Source: an uncultured Caulobacterales bacterium (lineage in GTDB: Bacteria > Pseudomonadota > Alphaproteobacteria > Caulobacterales > Maricaulaceae). Taken from it: a stretch of 64,000 nucleotides of DNA. The stretch's first letter is position 1. Every line of letters starts with the position of its first letter. The position numbers were made by a program, and so were the translations under genes. The DNA lies in contig CALLIK010000009.1 in the NCBI GenBank assembly GCA_938009235.1, positions 124,001 through 188,000 of the forward strand. The letters are read 5' to 3'. Positions 36,245 to 46,127 of the stretch are shown piece by piece. The notes beneath the pieces were generated by a model. That model was not told the DNA's origin. It saw only the letters and a list, made by a program, of their open reading frames with translations, and did not search any database.

Positions 36245-37060
36245 ATGTTCTCCAGACCACAAATAATGGGCATCTTGAATGTCACGCCGGATAGTTTTTC
36301 CGATGGCGGGCAACACGATACGCTCGAACTCGCGACGAAGCAGGCTTTACGGCTCTTGGATGAGGGTGCAGATATTCTGGATATTGGCGGCGAAAGCACA
36401 CGTCCTGGCGCGGCAGAAGTCTCCATAGTTGAAGAAATTAAACGCACGGTTCCTGTGATCATGGCTATACGGGCCGCCACAAAAGACTTTGACGCTGACC
36501 CGCTGATTTCCATCGACACGCGCAAACCCGACGTTGCAGAGGCCGCGATTCTGGCGGGCGCAGATATCTGGAATGATGTGTCGGCACTGGGGTTTGATTC
36601 GCGCTCCCCAGAGGTGGCGGCGGATTTGGCCTGTCCCGTCATTCTGATGCACGCCCAAGGCACGCCAGAGATCATGCAGGACGATCCGACCTATGGTGAT
36701 CCCGTTGAGGATATATTGGACTGGCTTAAGCAGCGTGTGGATATAGTCTGCGCGGCAGGTGTAGAGCGGTCCGCGATAACGCTCGATCCCGGTATAGGGT
36801 TCGGGAAACGGCAGGAGCATAACCTCGCCATTCTTCGTCATTTTGAACGTTTTAAGGAGCTGGGATTCCCACTCCTCATGGGCGCATCCCGCAAGAGTTT
36901 TATTGGACGAATAGATGGCTCCAACCCAGATGACCGCCTTGGAGGTTCCATCGCGGCCTCGCTCTGGGCAGCTCAAGCAGGCGCAGGCATTCTACGCGTA
37001 CATGATGTGCCCGAGACGGTGCAGGCGATACGGGTTTGGGATGCGATAAATGCCTCTTAA
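36245..37060 (+). CDS. folP: Dihydropteroate synthase
   Basis: This enzyme joins p-aminobenzoate to dihydropterin pyrophosphate in folate synthesis and is the sulfonamide target. The motifs MGILNVTPDSFSDGG near the N-terminus and ILDIGGESTRPGA are both intact, and LDPGIGFGKRQEHN and MGASRKSFIG complete the active site. It is 271 residues long. Its end overlaps a small membrane-protein gene by 11 nt. Confidence 0.96.
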   Translation: MFSRPQIMGILNVTPDSFSDGGQHDTLELATKQALRLLDEGADILDIGGESTRPGAAEVSIVEEIKRTVPVIMAIRAATKDFDADPLISIDTRKPDVAEAAILAGADIWNDVSALGFDSRSPEVAADLACPVILMHAQGTPEIMQDDPTYGDPVEDILDWLKQRVDIVCAAGVERSAITLDPGIGFGKRQEHNLAILRHFERFKELGFPLLMGASRKSFIGRIDGSNPDDRLGGSIAASLWAAQAGAGILRVHDVPETVQAIRVWDAINAS

Positions 37061-37289
37061 AAAAGCATATGCTTTAGCGTTGATATTTGCCCCATTTTAT
37101 CCAATCCGCTGGTGGGAAGGTCGTCCAATGTTGGCGCTTCTTATGTTGGTTTTAACATTGTGGTTTTTGGCCGCTGGATATGAAGTAAACAGGCGATGGT
37201 TTATTGGATATGCTTTAATTTTAGGGTATGAGTTATTCACACTGCCAAAAAGAGTGCAGCGCGAAAATGACCGTATCGCAAACTTGTAA
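37050..37289 (+). CDS. Small membrane protein between folP and thiD
   Basis: The 79-residue product has two hydrophobic segments: ALALIFAPFYPIRWWEG with LALLMLVLTLWFLAAGYEV, and WFIGYALILGYELFTLP. The end is basic (KRVQRENDR). It overlaps the folP end by 11 nt and lies 48 nt before thiD. It is more AT-rich than its neighbours. I recognise no family. Gene order and membrane character suggest it is real. Confidence 0.6.
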   Translation: MPLKKAYALALIFAPFYPIRWWEGRPMLALLMLVLTLWFLAAGYEVNRRWFIGYALILGYELFTLPKRVQRENDRIANL

Positions 37290-37337
37290 CTGGCAAGTTC
37301 AACTGATTTGCAAAATAGCAAAATTTAGAGACTGACT

Positions 37338-38204
37338 ATGATTGATCCCAAAGGCCGCGTTCTCATCATTGCTGGGTCTGACTCTGGCGGTGGTGCTGGC
37401 ATTCAGGCTGACATCAAAACCTGCTCCGCATTTGGCGCTTATGCGATGACGGCTGTGACGGCTGTGACAGCGCAGAATACACTCGGCGTCCATGCGGTCG
37501 AAATGATGCCTGCTAAACTCGTGCGCGCGCAAATCGAGGCGTGCTTGTCTGATATTGGCGCGGATGTTGTGAAGATCGGCATGTTGGGCACCAAAGAAAT
37601 TATTGAAACTGTGGCCGAGGCCGTCGCGGAGTTGGATGCCTTTGTGATCCTTGATCCCGTTGCCGTGGCGACTTCTGGGGATGCGCTCTTGGAAGAGGAT
37701 GCGATTGCGGCTTTGCGCGACACGCTGCTGCCCTTGGCCGACTTAATAACGCCGAATGCTCCCGAAGCGGAATTGCTGACGGGTTTGAAAATTGCTGACG
37801 TTGATGACCTGACCAAAGCGGGCTACGCCTTGCTCGAACGCGGCGTCTATGCGGCGTTGATGAAGGGCGGTCATTTGGACGGTAAATCCGTCTTTGACGT
37901 TCTCGTCAGTGAAGAGGGCGCGAACATCATGTCTGGCCCGCGCATTCGCACGCGCCACACACATGGGACAGGCTGCACTTTAGCCAGTGCTGTTGCGGCG
38001 AATATGGCGCTAGGTTTGCCGCTTGATGAGGCCGTCATGCGCGCACGAGAATTTGTTTTCGAAGCTATCCGAACAGCCCCAGGTTTTGGGTCCACAAAAG
38101 GTCACGGTCCATTGAATCATGGTCTGGCGATTGGTGAGGATGCTGAGGACGAGACACCGCCGTCCAATAACCCATTCGCGGCATTGAAGGGTTTAGGTGG
38201 CTAA
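37338..38204 (+). CDS. thiD: Hydroxymethylpyrimidine/phosphomethylpyrimidine kinase
   Basis: ThiD phosphorylates HMP and HMP-phosphate in the pyrimidine branch of thiamine synthesis, downstream of ThiC. The motifs IAGSDSGGGAGIQADIKT, DPVAVATSGDALLEEDA and TRHTHGTGCTLASAVAANMALG are present. It is 288 residues, with a short C-terminal extension. I see no TPP riboswitch in front of it; thiC is 17 kb away in this window and does have one. It overlaps the convergent DMT transporter stop by 4 nt. Confidence 0.95.
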   Translation: MIDPKGRVLIIAGSDSGGGAGIQADIKTCSAFGAYAMTAVTAVTAQNTLGVHAVEMMPAKLVRAQIEACLSDIGADVVKIGMLGTKEIIETVAEAVAELDAFVILDPVAVATSGDALLEEDAIAALRDTLLPLADLITPNAPEAELLTGLKIADVDDLTKAGYALLERGVYAALMKGGHLDGKSVFDVLVSEEGANIMSGPRIRTRHTHGTGCTLASAVAANMALGLPLDEAVMRAREFVFEAIRTAPGFGSTKGHGPLNHGLAIGEDAEDETPPSNNPFAALKGLGG

Positions 38205-39124
38205 GCGGACTTTGATTTAGGTTCGCCAATTTTAGAGATAACGACGCCCAATATAATCACAAAGAGCGAGACATATATTCGCCAATCTAATGGCTCTTTT
38301 AAAAGCCAAACGCCTAGTATGACTGAGCAAACAGGGACGAAATAATTGATCCGCGCAATGACACTGAGCCCTGCAACATCAATCACCCAAAGATAAACCA
38401 CCGTCGCAGCACCCGTCGAGCCAAGGCCTAATGCTAAGAGACAAAGCAACGCCGTCATATTGGGCATCATTGGCGGTCCTGAATTGACCAAGGCCCATCC
38501 GACCGACATCGCAGCCCCCATAAAGAGCATCATCGCAGCGGCAACAGGAGAGGGTGTGTCGGGTGCGCGGCTGGCGATGACTGTGGTGACGGCATAGCTT
38601 GTTGCAGCAATCAAGATCAGAACCTGCGCTTGCCAGTCTTTGACCAATGCCAGAGACAGTTCTTTAGGTAGGAACAACACGACGATGCCGCCAAAACCCA
38701 TAATGAAGCCCACAAGTTTCCATGGGGTGAGTTTTTCGTTCGTGAAAAAATGCGCGAGAACAATGGTGATGAGCGGCATAACTCCAACGATGATCGCGGT
38801 TAAGCCGCTGTCGATTGTCTTCATACCCATCGCTAATAAGACAAAGGGAAAGCTCGCGCCTGTGAACCCAAGCGTGATATACCAAAGCCATCGTTTATCC
38901 CGCAGTGGCGGCAGACGATGCCCTATAAGGAGGGCGTAAGCTAAGACAATTGCCGCGCCAAAGGTCATACGGAAGGCAACTAACCAATCAGGCGAAACCG
39001 TCCTCACTGCGACGTCCACCATCGTGAATGCACTGCCCCATACGAGGATTAAAAATAGAGAGATGCCCAAGAGAGGGAGGCCATGAAGGCCCTTGTGTGG
39101 CAATGTCGGAGGCATGGTGGTCAT
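38201..39124 (-). CDS. DMT superfamily (EamA) transporter
   Basis: The 307-residue inner-membrane protein has ten predicted helices arranged as two EamA repeats. The first contains LILVWGSAFTMVDVAV ... FRMTFGAAIVLAYALL and the second starts near residue 165. The family exports amino acids, metabolites or nucleotide-sugar-like compounds; the substrate is not predictable. It converges on thiD with a 4-nt overlap and has purA 154 nt upstream on the same strand. Confidence 0.9.
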   Translation of the reverse strand: MTTMPPTLPHKGLHGLPLLGISLFLILVWGSAFTMVDVAVRTVSPDWLVAFRMTFGAAIVLAYALLIGHRLPPLRDKRWLWYITLGFTGASFPFVLLAMGMKTIDSGLTAIIVGVMPLITIVLAHFFTNEKLTPWKLVGFIMGFGGIVVLFLPKELSLALVKDWQAQVLILIAATSYAVTTVIASRAPDTPSPVAAAMMLFMGAAMSVGWALVNSGPPMMPNMTALLCLLALGLGSTGAATVVYLWVIDVAGLSVIARINYFVPVCSVILGVWLLKEPLDWRIYVSLFVIILGVVISKIGEPKSKSA

Positions 39125-39278
39125 ATGTCCGCGTGACAGTCAAAGTGACCAAAAACAATGCTCATTTATGCAGGTCTGGTTGACAGTTTAAGTCGCCCAT
39201 AAACCTCAAGCTTAAAATGCCAGAGATGGGAATATGTGTCGGCTCACAAATATGGCCGACACAGACGTAAGTTTTAGC

Positions 39279-40571
39279 TTAGGCCTTAAACGGATCACGC
39301 ATAAGGATAACGTCTTCGCGTTCTGGAGACGTTGAGACCATGCTGACAGGGCATCCAATTAGCTCTTCTAGGCGGCGTACATATTTGACGGCTTCAGCTG
39401 GCAAGTTTGCCCAGCTTCGTGCTCCGCGTGTGCTGCCATCCCAACCCGGCATCGTTTCGTAGATAGGTTCGACAGCGGCTTGGTTTGATGCGCCTGCAGG
39501 TAAGCGTTTGATAATTTTTCCGTTTAGGCGGTAGCCTGTGCAAATTTTCAATTCCGCGAGTCCGTCAAGAACGTCGAGCTTTGTCAGCGAGATACCAGTA
39601 ATGCCACCAGTGATGATGGCTTGGCGCACCATAACGGCGTCAAACCAACCGCAGCGGCGTTGACGACCTGTGACAGTTCCAAATTCATGTCCGCGTTCGC
39701 CTAGGCGTTGGCCAACGGCATCGAAGAGTTCCGTTGGGAAAGGGCCTTCGCCTACGCGTGTTGTATAGGCTTTGGTGATGCCAAGAACATAGTTCAGAGC
39801 GCCAGGGCCCATGCCTGTACCTGCCGCAGCTTGTCCTGCGATTGTGTTAGAGCTGGTGACGAATGGATATGTACCGTGGTCGATGTCCAACATTGTGCCT
39901 TGCGCGCCTTCAAACAAAATACGTTTTTCAGCTTTCGAGGCTTCATTCAGCACGTGCCAAACGGGTGCCATGAATGGCAAGATATGCGGTGCAACATCTA
40001 AGAGTTTTTGTGTCAACTCAGCAGCGTCTGATTCAGGTTGTCCAAGGCCACGGCGCAGGGCGTTATGATGATGCAGCAGGTTCTCAACACGCGCGTGGAG
40101 ATGCTCTGGATCAGCAAGGTCACAGACGCGGATCGCGCGGCGTGCGACTTTGTCTTCATAGGCAGGGCCGATGCCACGTTTTGTTGTGCCGATTTTGACG
40201 CCGTCTACGCGGTTCTCGCGGATACCATCTAGTTCCGAATGAATCGGGAGGATGAGGGACGCGGATTCGGAAATTTTCAAACTCTCAGCATCAATCGTGA
40301 CGCCTTGTGCTTTGATGCGTTTGACTTCGTCTAGGAAGGCCCACGGGTCAAGGACGACGCCGTTACCAATAACGGACAGCTTGCCGCCTCGCACTATCCC
40401 TGATGGCAGGAGGGACAGCTTATAAGTTGTCCCATCCACAACGAGCGTATGGCCCGCATTATGTCCGCCTTGAAAGCGGGCGACCACATCGGCTCGGCTG
40501 GATAGCCAATCAACAATTTTGCCTTTACCTTCGTCTCCCCACTGGGAGCCGACAACGACGACATTTGCCAT
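39279..40571 (-). CDS. purA: Adenylosuccinate synthase
   Basis: PurA makes adenylosuccinate from IMP, aspartate and GTP in AMP synthesis. The N-terminus [19 protein letters not shown] with the catalytic Asp, GNGVVLDPW, the [13 protein letters not shown] segment and the C-terminal GTP-contact region are intact. It is 430 residues long. An intrinsic terminator lies only about 10-20 nt in front of its start codon, so expression is likely attenuated. Confidence 0.97.
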   Translation of the reverse strand: MANVVVVGSQWGDEGKGKIVDWLSSRADVVARFQGGHNAGHTLVVDGTTYKLSLLPSGIVRGGKLSVIGNGVVLDPWAFLDEVKRIKAQGVTIDAESLKISESASLILPIHSELDGIRENRVDGVKIGTTKRGIGPAYEDKVARRAIRVCDLADPEHLHARVENLLHHHNALRRGLGQPESDAAELTQKLLDVAPHILPFMAPVWHVLNEASKAEKRILFEGAQGTMLDIDHGTYPFVTSSNTIAGQAAAGTGMGPGALNYVLGITKAYTTRVGEGPFPTELFDAVGQRLGERGHEFGTVTGRQRRCGWFDAVMVRQAIITGGITGISLTKLDVLDGLAELKICTGYRLNGKIIKRLPAGASNQAAVEPIYETMPGWDGSTRGARSWANLPAEAVKYVRRLEELIGCPVSMVSTSPEREDVILMRDPFKA

Positions 40572-40580
40572 GATAACCTC

Positions 40581-40624
40581 GTAAAACGAAAAAACGCGAC
40601 TGAGCTATGAAGCTCGCCGCGTTT
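40581..40624 (-). terminator. Intrinsic terminator in the purA leader (candidate attenuator)
   Basis: On the minus strand AAACGCG-GC-GAGCT pairs with AGCTC-AGT-CGCGTTT around TCAT and is followed by TTTTTTCGTTTT. It ends about 10 nt before the purA start codon and 220 nt after serA. It either terminates serC-serA or acts as a conditional terminator for purA. Confidence 0.7.
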
Positions 40625-40844
40625 GGATGACTTCGTTGAGCGCTTAACCGAGTCGAAAGAGAAGTGAAAGCGTGCTCTGCGCTTATTCGTTAAAAATGTC
40701 GGGACAACATTGCCCTAAATGTGCCTATGCCTTCATTCGGACGATTTTGGAGCAAAAACCTTACCTTGAAAGAAGGGCGTTAGATATAAAGGCCCAGTCG
40801 AAGCGGATGTTTGCATCGACCGGAATGATGTAGAGTAAGTCGTC

Positions 40845-42419
40845 TTAAAGCGAGACGATATCAACGATTTTGACTTGCTCAATATCGGCAATCTGTTTCG
40901 CAACATCTTCTGACACAGTGTCATCGACGCTAACGAGACAGACCGCTTCTGCGCCTTCTGCTATGCGGCCCAAAGAGAAGGTCGCGATGTTGACCTTATT
41001 GCGACCTAGAACGCCGCCGAGTTCGCCAATAAATCCAGGGCGGTCGTCGTTGCGAATATAGAGCATGTTCGAAGAGAATGCTGAGTCCATTGGGACGCCA
41101 AACAAACGCACGATACGCGGTTCACCGCGGTAGATAGTACCAACGATTGCGAACTTACGTTCTTTCGTTTCAACCGTAAGGCGGATCAGGCTATCCGCGC
41201 GTTCTGCTTCGTCAATATAGCTTTCTTTGACTTCAATACCACGTTCTTTTGCCAGAACAGGCGCTGACACCATATTGGCTTCTGGCATTGCTGTCTTGAG
41301 CAAACCAGCCAGAGCAGCCGCTGACATAGGCTTCGTATTGAGCTTTGTGATTTCACCTTTGTAGGTCAATTCAACATTCAGTGCAGGTGAGTGAAGCAAT
41401 TGGCCCATCAAAGTCCCAAGCTTACCAGCTAGATCAACCCAAGGCTTAAGGCGCGGGGCTTCTTCAGCAGAGATAGACGGCGTATTCAGAGCGTTCGAGA
41501 CAGCGCCCGTTAGCAAGAAATCCGCCATTTGCTCTGCGACTTGAACAGCCACATTTTCTTGGGCTTCAAGCGTCGACGCACCAAGATGCGGCGTTGCAAT
41601 AAAGTTAGGTGTTCCAAATAAAGGATGCTCTTTTGCAGGCTCAACAGCGAAGACGTCCAATGCCGCAGCGCGAACATGTCCTGCATCAAGCGCGTCTTTA
41701 AGGGCTTCTTCGTCGACAAGACCGCCGCGGGCGCAATTGACAATGATGATGCCTTTTTTGGTCATGCCAAGACGTTCACGAGACACGATGTTCTTTGTGC
41801 CTTCAACGAGCGGTGTATGCAATGTAATCGCATCAGCACGTTGGAAGAGGGCATCTAGTTCGACTTTTTCAACACCGAGCTTAACCGCGCGTTCCTCAGT
41901 GAGGTACGGGTCAAATGCTATGACTTTCATCTTGATGCCTTGGGCGCGTTCCGCGACGAGGCTGCCGATGTTGCCGCAGCCGATAAGGCCGAGTGTTTTG
42001 TTGAACAGTTCTGTGCCTTTAAAGTCAGACTTTGGCCATTCGCCATTTTGTGTTCGCGCAGAGGCGGACGGAATTTGACGCGCAGCAGAGAAGAGCATCG
42101 CGATAGCATGTTCGGCTGTTGTGATGGCGTTGCCAAAAGGCGTGTTCATAACAACAACGCCGCGATCTGTGGCGGCTTTGATGTCGATATTGTCGACACC
42201 GATACCTGCGCGGCCAATAACTTTTAGGTTTTTTGCGGCTGCGATGATTTCTGCATCGGGACGTGTAGAAGAACGTACAGCCAGTCCATCATACTGAGGG
42301 ATGATCTTGATGATTTCTTCTTTGCTAAGACCAGTTATGACATCAACGTCAACGCCTCGGTTTTTGAAAACTTCCATAGCGGAAGGGGACATTTTATCGG
42401 AAATAAGAACCTTAGGCAT
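40845..42419 (-). CDS. serA: D-3-phosphoglycerate dehydrogenase
   Basis: SerA oxidises 3-phosphoglycerate in the first step of serine synthesis. The substrate domain (residues 1-100) is followed by the NAD-binding domain with GLIGCGNIGSLVAERA, then the intervening domain and a C-terminal ACT domain (DRPGFIGELGGVLGRNKVNIATFSLGR). It is the long type-1 form, 524 residues. It starts 4 nt after serC in a two-gene operon. Confidence 0.97.
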   Translation of the reverse strand: MPKVLISDKMSPSAMEVFKNRGVDVDVITGLSKEEIIKIIPQYDGLAVRSSTRPDAEIIAAAKNLKVIGRAGIGVDNIDIKAATDRGVVVMNTPFGNAITTAEHAIAMLFSAARQIPSASARTQNGEWPKSDFKGTELFNKTLGLIGCGNIGSLVAERAQGIKMKVIAFDPYLTEERAVKLGVEKVELDALFQRADAITLHTPLVEGTKNIVSRERLGMTKKGIIIVNCARGGLVDEEALKDALDAGHVRAAALDVFAVEPAKEHPLFGTPNFIATPHLGASTLEAQENVAVQVAEQMADFLLTGAVSNALNTPSISAEEAPRLKPWVDLAGKLGTLMGQLLHSPALNVELTYKGEITKLNTKPMSAAALAGLLKTAMPEANMVSAPVLAKERGIEVKESYIDEAERADSLIRLTVETKERKFAIVGTIYRGEPRIVRLFGVPMDSAFSSNMLYIRNDDRPGFIGELGGVLGRNKVNIATFSLGRIAEGAEAVCLVSVDDTVSEDVAKQIADIEQVKIVDIVSL

Positions 42420-42423
42420 AATT

Positions 42424-43626
42424 TTAGCCCTTCTTTTCTAAGAGTGCGATTTGAGTTTCGAAGGCCCAATCGAGCCAAGGCGTGAGGGCTTGTAGATCAG
42501 ACTTTTCGATCAGGCCTGAAGCCCAGACGCGGAAACCCGCAGGGGCTGTTTTGTAAGAGCCGAAATCAAGCGCGACGTTTTCTTCGCCAAGACGTTTCAC
42601 AATCGCTTTTGCGAAAGCCGCTTGCTCGTCTTTTGGAAGCGCCAAAACGCGAGGGTCAACGATTTTCATACAGACGCCTGTATTTGAGCGTTCTTCAGTT
42701 TTCTCAGCGAGGTTTTCAATCCAGTCAGCTTGATCAATCCAGTCATAAAGGACCTGCGCATTATCATTGGCGCGGTTCAGCATGAATTGAAGTCCACCAT
42801 TAGACTTGACCCAATTCAGAGCATCCAGATGATCTTCAGCACAAAGAAGTGACGGTGTGTTGATCGTCGCGCCTTGGAATAAGGCTTCGTTGATCTTGCC
42901 TTTGCTCGTCATGCGGAAGATTTTCGGCATAGGCCAAGGCGGCGTATAAGTCTCAAGACGCTCTACGGCGCGCGGGCTGAGGATGAGCATGCCATGACCG
43001 GCTTCGCCGCCCATGTTCTTCTGCCAGCTATATGTCAGAACATCGATTTTATCCCACTCGATCTCTTGAGCGTAAACAGCGGAGGTCGCATCGCAAATGG
43101 TCAGACCTTCGCGATCAGCAGGAATGAAATCAGCATTCGGGACGCGAACGCCCGCTGTTGTGCCGTTCCATGTAAAGACAAGGTCACGGTCGCCTGTGTA
43201 ATCATTCAGCGGCGGAAGCTGCCCGTAAGGCGCTTCGAGAATGCGTAAGTCTTTAAGCGGAAGCTGGCTCTTGGCATCTGTAATCCAAGCGTTACCGAAG
43301 TTTTCCCAAGCTGCAACATCAACGCCGCGCGGTCCAAGCAATGACCACATGGCCATCTCAACTGCGCCTGTATCAGAGGCGGGGACAATCGCGATGCGGT
43401 AATCAGCGGGAACTTCAAGGACTTCACGTGTGAGGTCGATGACTTCTTTTAATTTGGATTTGCCGAGGGCGGAGCGATGGGAGCGTCCCAAAGCCGCGTC
43501 GCTTAGGACGTCTAAAGTCCAACCTGGACGTTTTTTTGTGGGACCCGCACTAAAACGGGGATCGACAGGTTTCACTGTCGGTTTCACTGCTCGCGCAGCG
43601 CTAGAGGTGGCTATCGCCATAGTCAT
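42424..43626 (-). CDS. serC: Phosphoserine aminotransferase
   Basis: SerC makes phosphoserine from phosphohydroxypyruvate and glutamate, using PLP. The sequence VLTYSWQKNMGGEAGHGMLILS contains the PLP lysine. This is the alphaproteobacterial form of about 400 residues (VDPRFSAGPTKKRPGW start region). Several starts are possible at the N-terminus (MTMAIATSS). A structured leader resembling the serC RNA motif lies directly upstream. serA follows 4 nt later. Confidence 0.95.
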   Translation of the reverse strand: MTMAIATSSAARAVKPTVKPVDPRFSAGPTKKRPGWTLDVLSDAALGRSHRSALGKSKLKEVIDLTREVLEVPADYRIAIVPASDTGAVEMAMWSLLGPRGVDVAAWENFGNAWITDAKSQLPLKDLRILEAPYGQLPPLNDYTGDRDLVFTWNGTTAGVRVPNADFIPADREGLTICDATSAVYAQEIEWDKIDVLTYSWQKNMGGEAGHGMLILSPRAVERLETYTPPWPMPKIFRMTSKGKINEALFQGATINTPSLLCAEDHLDALNWVKSNGGLQFMLNRANDNAQVLYDWIDQADWIENLAEKTEERSNTGVCMKIVDPRVLALPKDEQAAFAKAIVKRLGEENVALDFGSYKTAPAGFRVWASGLIEKSDLQALTPWLDWAFETQIALLEKKG

Positions 43627-43629
43627 GTC

Positions 43630-43690
43630 TCCTCAGGCAGCGTTTTTGTACTGACTTCAAAGTGCGCCTCAGTGGGGAGGCGTGGCCCAT
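43630..43690 (-). promoter_or_regulatory. Candidate serC leader RNA motif
   Basis: On the minus strand, CACGCCTC-CCCACT-GAGGCGCACTTTGAAGTCAG lies just upstream of serC. The CGCCTC/GAGGCG hairpin (43665-43682) followed by GCACTTTGAAGTC fits my memory of the serC RNA motif known from alphaproteobacterial serC leaders. Not verified against the alignment. The rest of the 43627-43926 gap is AT-rich promoter DNA for both flanking genes. Confidence 0.55.
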
Positions 43691-43926
43691 ATTTTGGCTA
43701 ATGCGCCGATCGTGAAGAGTCAAGCCCGTCTGACGTGGCTATGCTAAAAGGAGAAAAAGCTAAGTCTGCGTGAGGTGGACATTATTAATCTGGTCTGGAC
43801 TTTTTTTATAGTCGTGTGCCTGAAACTCGGCACCAAAGTTAACCTTAATGTGAATTCAACATTAACGTTAACTTTTATCTCTTAAATTTAATGTAGCTAT
43901 CATCACTAATACTGTAATGAGGGCCT

Positions 43927-46125
43927 GTGACCTATTTATCAAAAACCCATCTTTCCACGCTTTCGTTAGCCTCAATGCTGCTCTTGTCAGCTTGCGGCGG
44001 GGGAGGTGGTAGCAGTACCACCACCACCACACCTACGACCGCTGCTGATACGACTTCGCCAAGTGTTAGCTTCAGTTCGGCAACATTATCAATCGTATCT
44101 GGCACAAGCAGGGTATCTAATTTAACGGCTACGGATAACGTGGGTGTTACAACTGGCCCAACAGTCACCTGTACAAATGGCGGCACTTTCACTGTAGGGT
44201 CAGACCTTTTCACAGCCGCAACGGTTAGTGCCAACACGGTAAGTGTATGTACTGCGACAGCGAGTGATGCTGCGGGAAATACCGGAACAGCAACATTAAC
44301 CGTTACTATGACACCGTCCGTTCCAGATACGACTGCGCCTACTGTTACATTTAGTGCTGCGACATTATCTGTAGCGTCTGGTGGGACGGGTAGTTCTGTA
44401 TTGACTGCGGTTGACGCTTTAGGTGTTACATCAGGCCCAACAGTCACCTGTACGGCGGGTGGCAGCTTTAACGTCAGTACCAATGTGTTCACGGCGGCAA
44501 CTGTCACGCAACAGACGACAAGTGTCTGTACAGCGACAGCAAGCGATAGTGCTGGGAACGAGGGAACTGCGACCTTAACTGTTACTATGACACCTGCCCA
44601 AGCCGCCACAAGCGTCACGCTTTCTGGTAAATTGACCTATGACCGTGTTCCCTTGAACACTTCTACAAATGGTTTGGATTATGACGGAATTACTCAAATG
44701 CCGATCCGTCTAGCGCCCGTTGAACTGCTGAATTCATCAGGTACAGTTTTATTGAGCACAGTCTCCGACGATAATGGCGATTACAGCTTTACGGTTGTTT
44801 CAGGACAAGATGTTCGTGTTCGTGTTAAATCCGAAGTTCAACAAGTCGCACCTGCGGGAATCGATTTCCAAGTGATTGATAATACGTCTGGAGATGCGCT
44901 TTACGCTCTGCAAGGCGCTATTTCAGAGGTTCCAGCCGTTAACCAGACACGTAACCTTAACGCGGCCTCAGGTTGGGGCGGAACGAGTTACACATCCACA
45001 CGAGCGGCGGCTCCTTTTGCTTTGCTAGATACAATTTATGAAGCGTTGGAAGATTTTATTGCTGTCGACCCTGACATAGACTTCCCAGCCTTTAAGGTGA
45101 TGTGGAGCACACTTAACCGCGCCCAGAGCGGCACTGTCTCTGACGGAGATATCGGTACGTCTTCTTTCACAGTCTCTAACGGCGTCCCTGTAATTAGGAT
45201 TTTGGGCGATGCAGATAGTGACACGGACGAATATGATGTTCACGTCGTCGTTCATGAATTTGGTCATTACTTTGAGAACTCATTGAGCCGCTCTGACTCC
45301 ATTGGTGGATCACATAGTTCGAGTGACCAATTAGACCCACGCGTTGCATTTGGTGAGGGTTGGGGAAATGCGCTTTCGGGCATTGTCCTAGAAGATCCAT
45401 TTTATCGCGATAGCTTTGGGACGGCTCAGTCTCAAGGTTTCAGCATTAATGTTGAAAACAATACTTACACCTCTTCGGGATGGTATTCTGAAGGCTCGGT
45501 CCAATCCATTATTTATGATTTGTTTGATGCTACGAATGATGGTGCGGATACAGCCAATTTCGGGTTGGGGCCAATTTATGGCGCTTTCACCGACCCTGCG
45601 TATAAAAACACAGAAGCCTTCACTACGATTTTCTCTTTCCTAGAAGCCCTCGATAATCAGTCTGGTATCACGACAAGCCAAATCACGGCGCTGACGGCGG
45701 CGCAGGGTATTTCTGGGACAACAGGTTTTGGTCTTGGAGAAACGAATGATGGTGGTTTGTCAGATGCTTTGCCAGTCTATCTACCGCTTCTGACTGATGG
45801 CACTGAAGTCGAATTTTGTTCTGTCGATAACTTTGGAACGTATAACAAGCTCGGTAATCGCCGCTATCTTGAATTTACGGCTCCAGCAGCAGGGAGCTAC
45901 GAGTTTAGTATGGACCGGTTATCAGGTGACACATCGAGTGATCCTGACCTCATTGTCTATAAAGATGGGGCCGTCGTCGGAGTTGGAGAGTCAGCCTCAA
46001 CAGGCAGTGAGTCTCTAACGGTTACTTTGGCTGCGGGTCAGCATGTGGTTGATGCCTATAATTATAACAACATCAGCGGAACCTCTGCCGATGTTTGCTA
46101 CACCCTTAGTTTGGAGGCACCGTAA
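43927..46125 (+). CDS. Multidomain lipoprotein metallopeptidase (putative gluzincin)
   Basis: The 732-residue product starts with GTG and has a lipoprotein signal with LLLSACGGGGGSS and a Thr-rich linker. Two tandem ~90-residue repeats follow (residues 41-130 and 135-224), each reading DTT(S/A)P.V.FS.ATLS ... TVTCT.GG.F ... SVCTATASD.AGN.GTATLTVTMTP. A carboxypeptidase-regulatory/CnaB-like fold with DDNGDYSFTVVSGQDV comes next. The peptidase core has HEFGH at residue 443 and FGEGWGNALSG about 32 residues later, which supplies a likely third zinc ligand. A C-terminal PPC-like domain ends it. It is probably a surface or outer-membrane protease, co-expressed with the lipoprotein gene 2 nt downstream. 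Confidence 0.78.
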   Translation: MTYLSKTHLSTLSLASMLLLSACGGGGGSSTTTTTPTTAADTTSPSVSFSSATLSIVSGTSRVSNLTATDNVGVTTGPTVTCTNGGTFTVGSDLFTAATVSANTVSVCTATASDAAGNTGTATLTVTMTPSVPDTTAPTVTFSAATLSVASGGTGSSVLTAVDALGVTSGPTVTCTAGGSFNVSTNVFTAATVTQQTTSVCTATASDSAGNEGTATLTVTMTPAQAATSVTLSGKLTYDRVPLNTSTNGLDYDGITQMPIRLAPVELLNSSGTVLLSTVSDDNGDYSFTVVSGQDVRVRVKSEVQQVAPAGIDFQVIDNTSGDALYALQGAISEVPAVNQTRNLNAASGWGGTSYTSTRAAAPFALLDTIYEALEDFIAVDPDIDFPAFKVMWSTLNRAQSGTVSDGDIGTSSFTVSNGVPVIRILGDADSDTDEYDVHVVVHEFGHYFENSLSRSDSIGGSHSSSDQLDPRVAFGEGWGNALSGIVLEDPFYRDSFGTAQSQGFSINVENNTYTSSGWYSEGSVQSIIYDLFDATNDGADTANFGLGPIYGAFTDPAYKNTEAFTTIFSFLEALDNQSGITTSQITALTAAQGISGTTGFGLGETNDGGLSDALPVYLPLLTDGTEVEFCSVDNFGTYNKLGNRRYLEFTAPAAGSYEFSMDRLSGDTSSDPDLIVYKDGAVVGVGESASTGSESLTVTLAAGQHVVDAYNYNNISGTSADVCYTLSLEAP

Positions 46126-46127
46126 TC

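Noticed and set aside
36347-36976. 209-residue minus-strand ORF opposite folP
   Set aside because: Antisense to intact folP, Cys/Arg/His-rich without domains.
43932-44618. 228-residue minus-strand ORF opposite the metallopeptidase gene
   Set aside because: It is a valine/alanine-rich shadow of the Thr/Ser-rich tandem repeats, with no start signal or family features.
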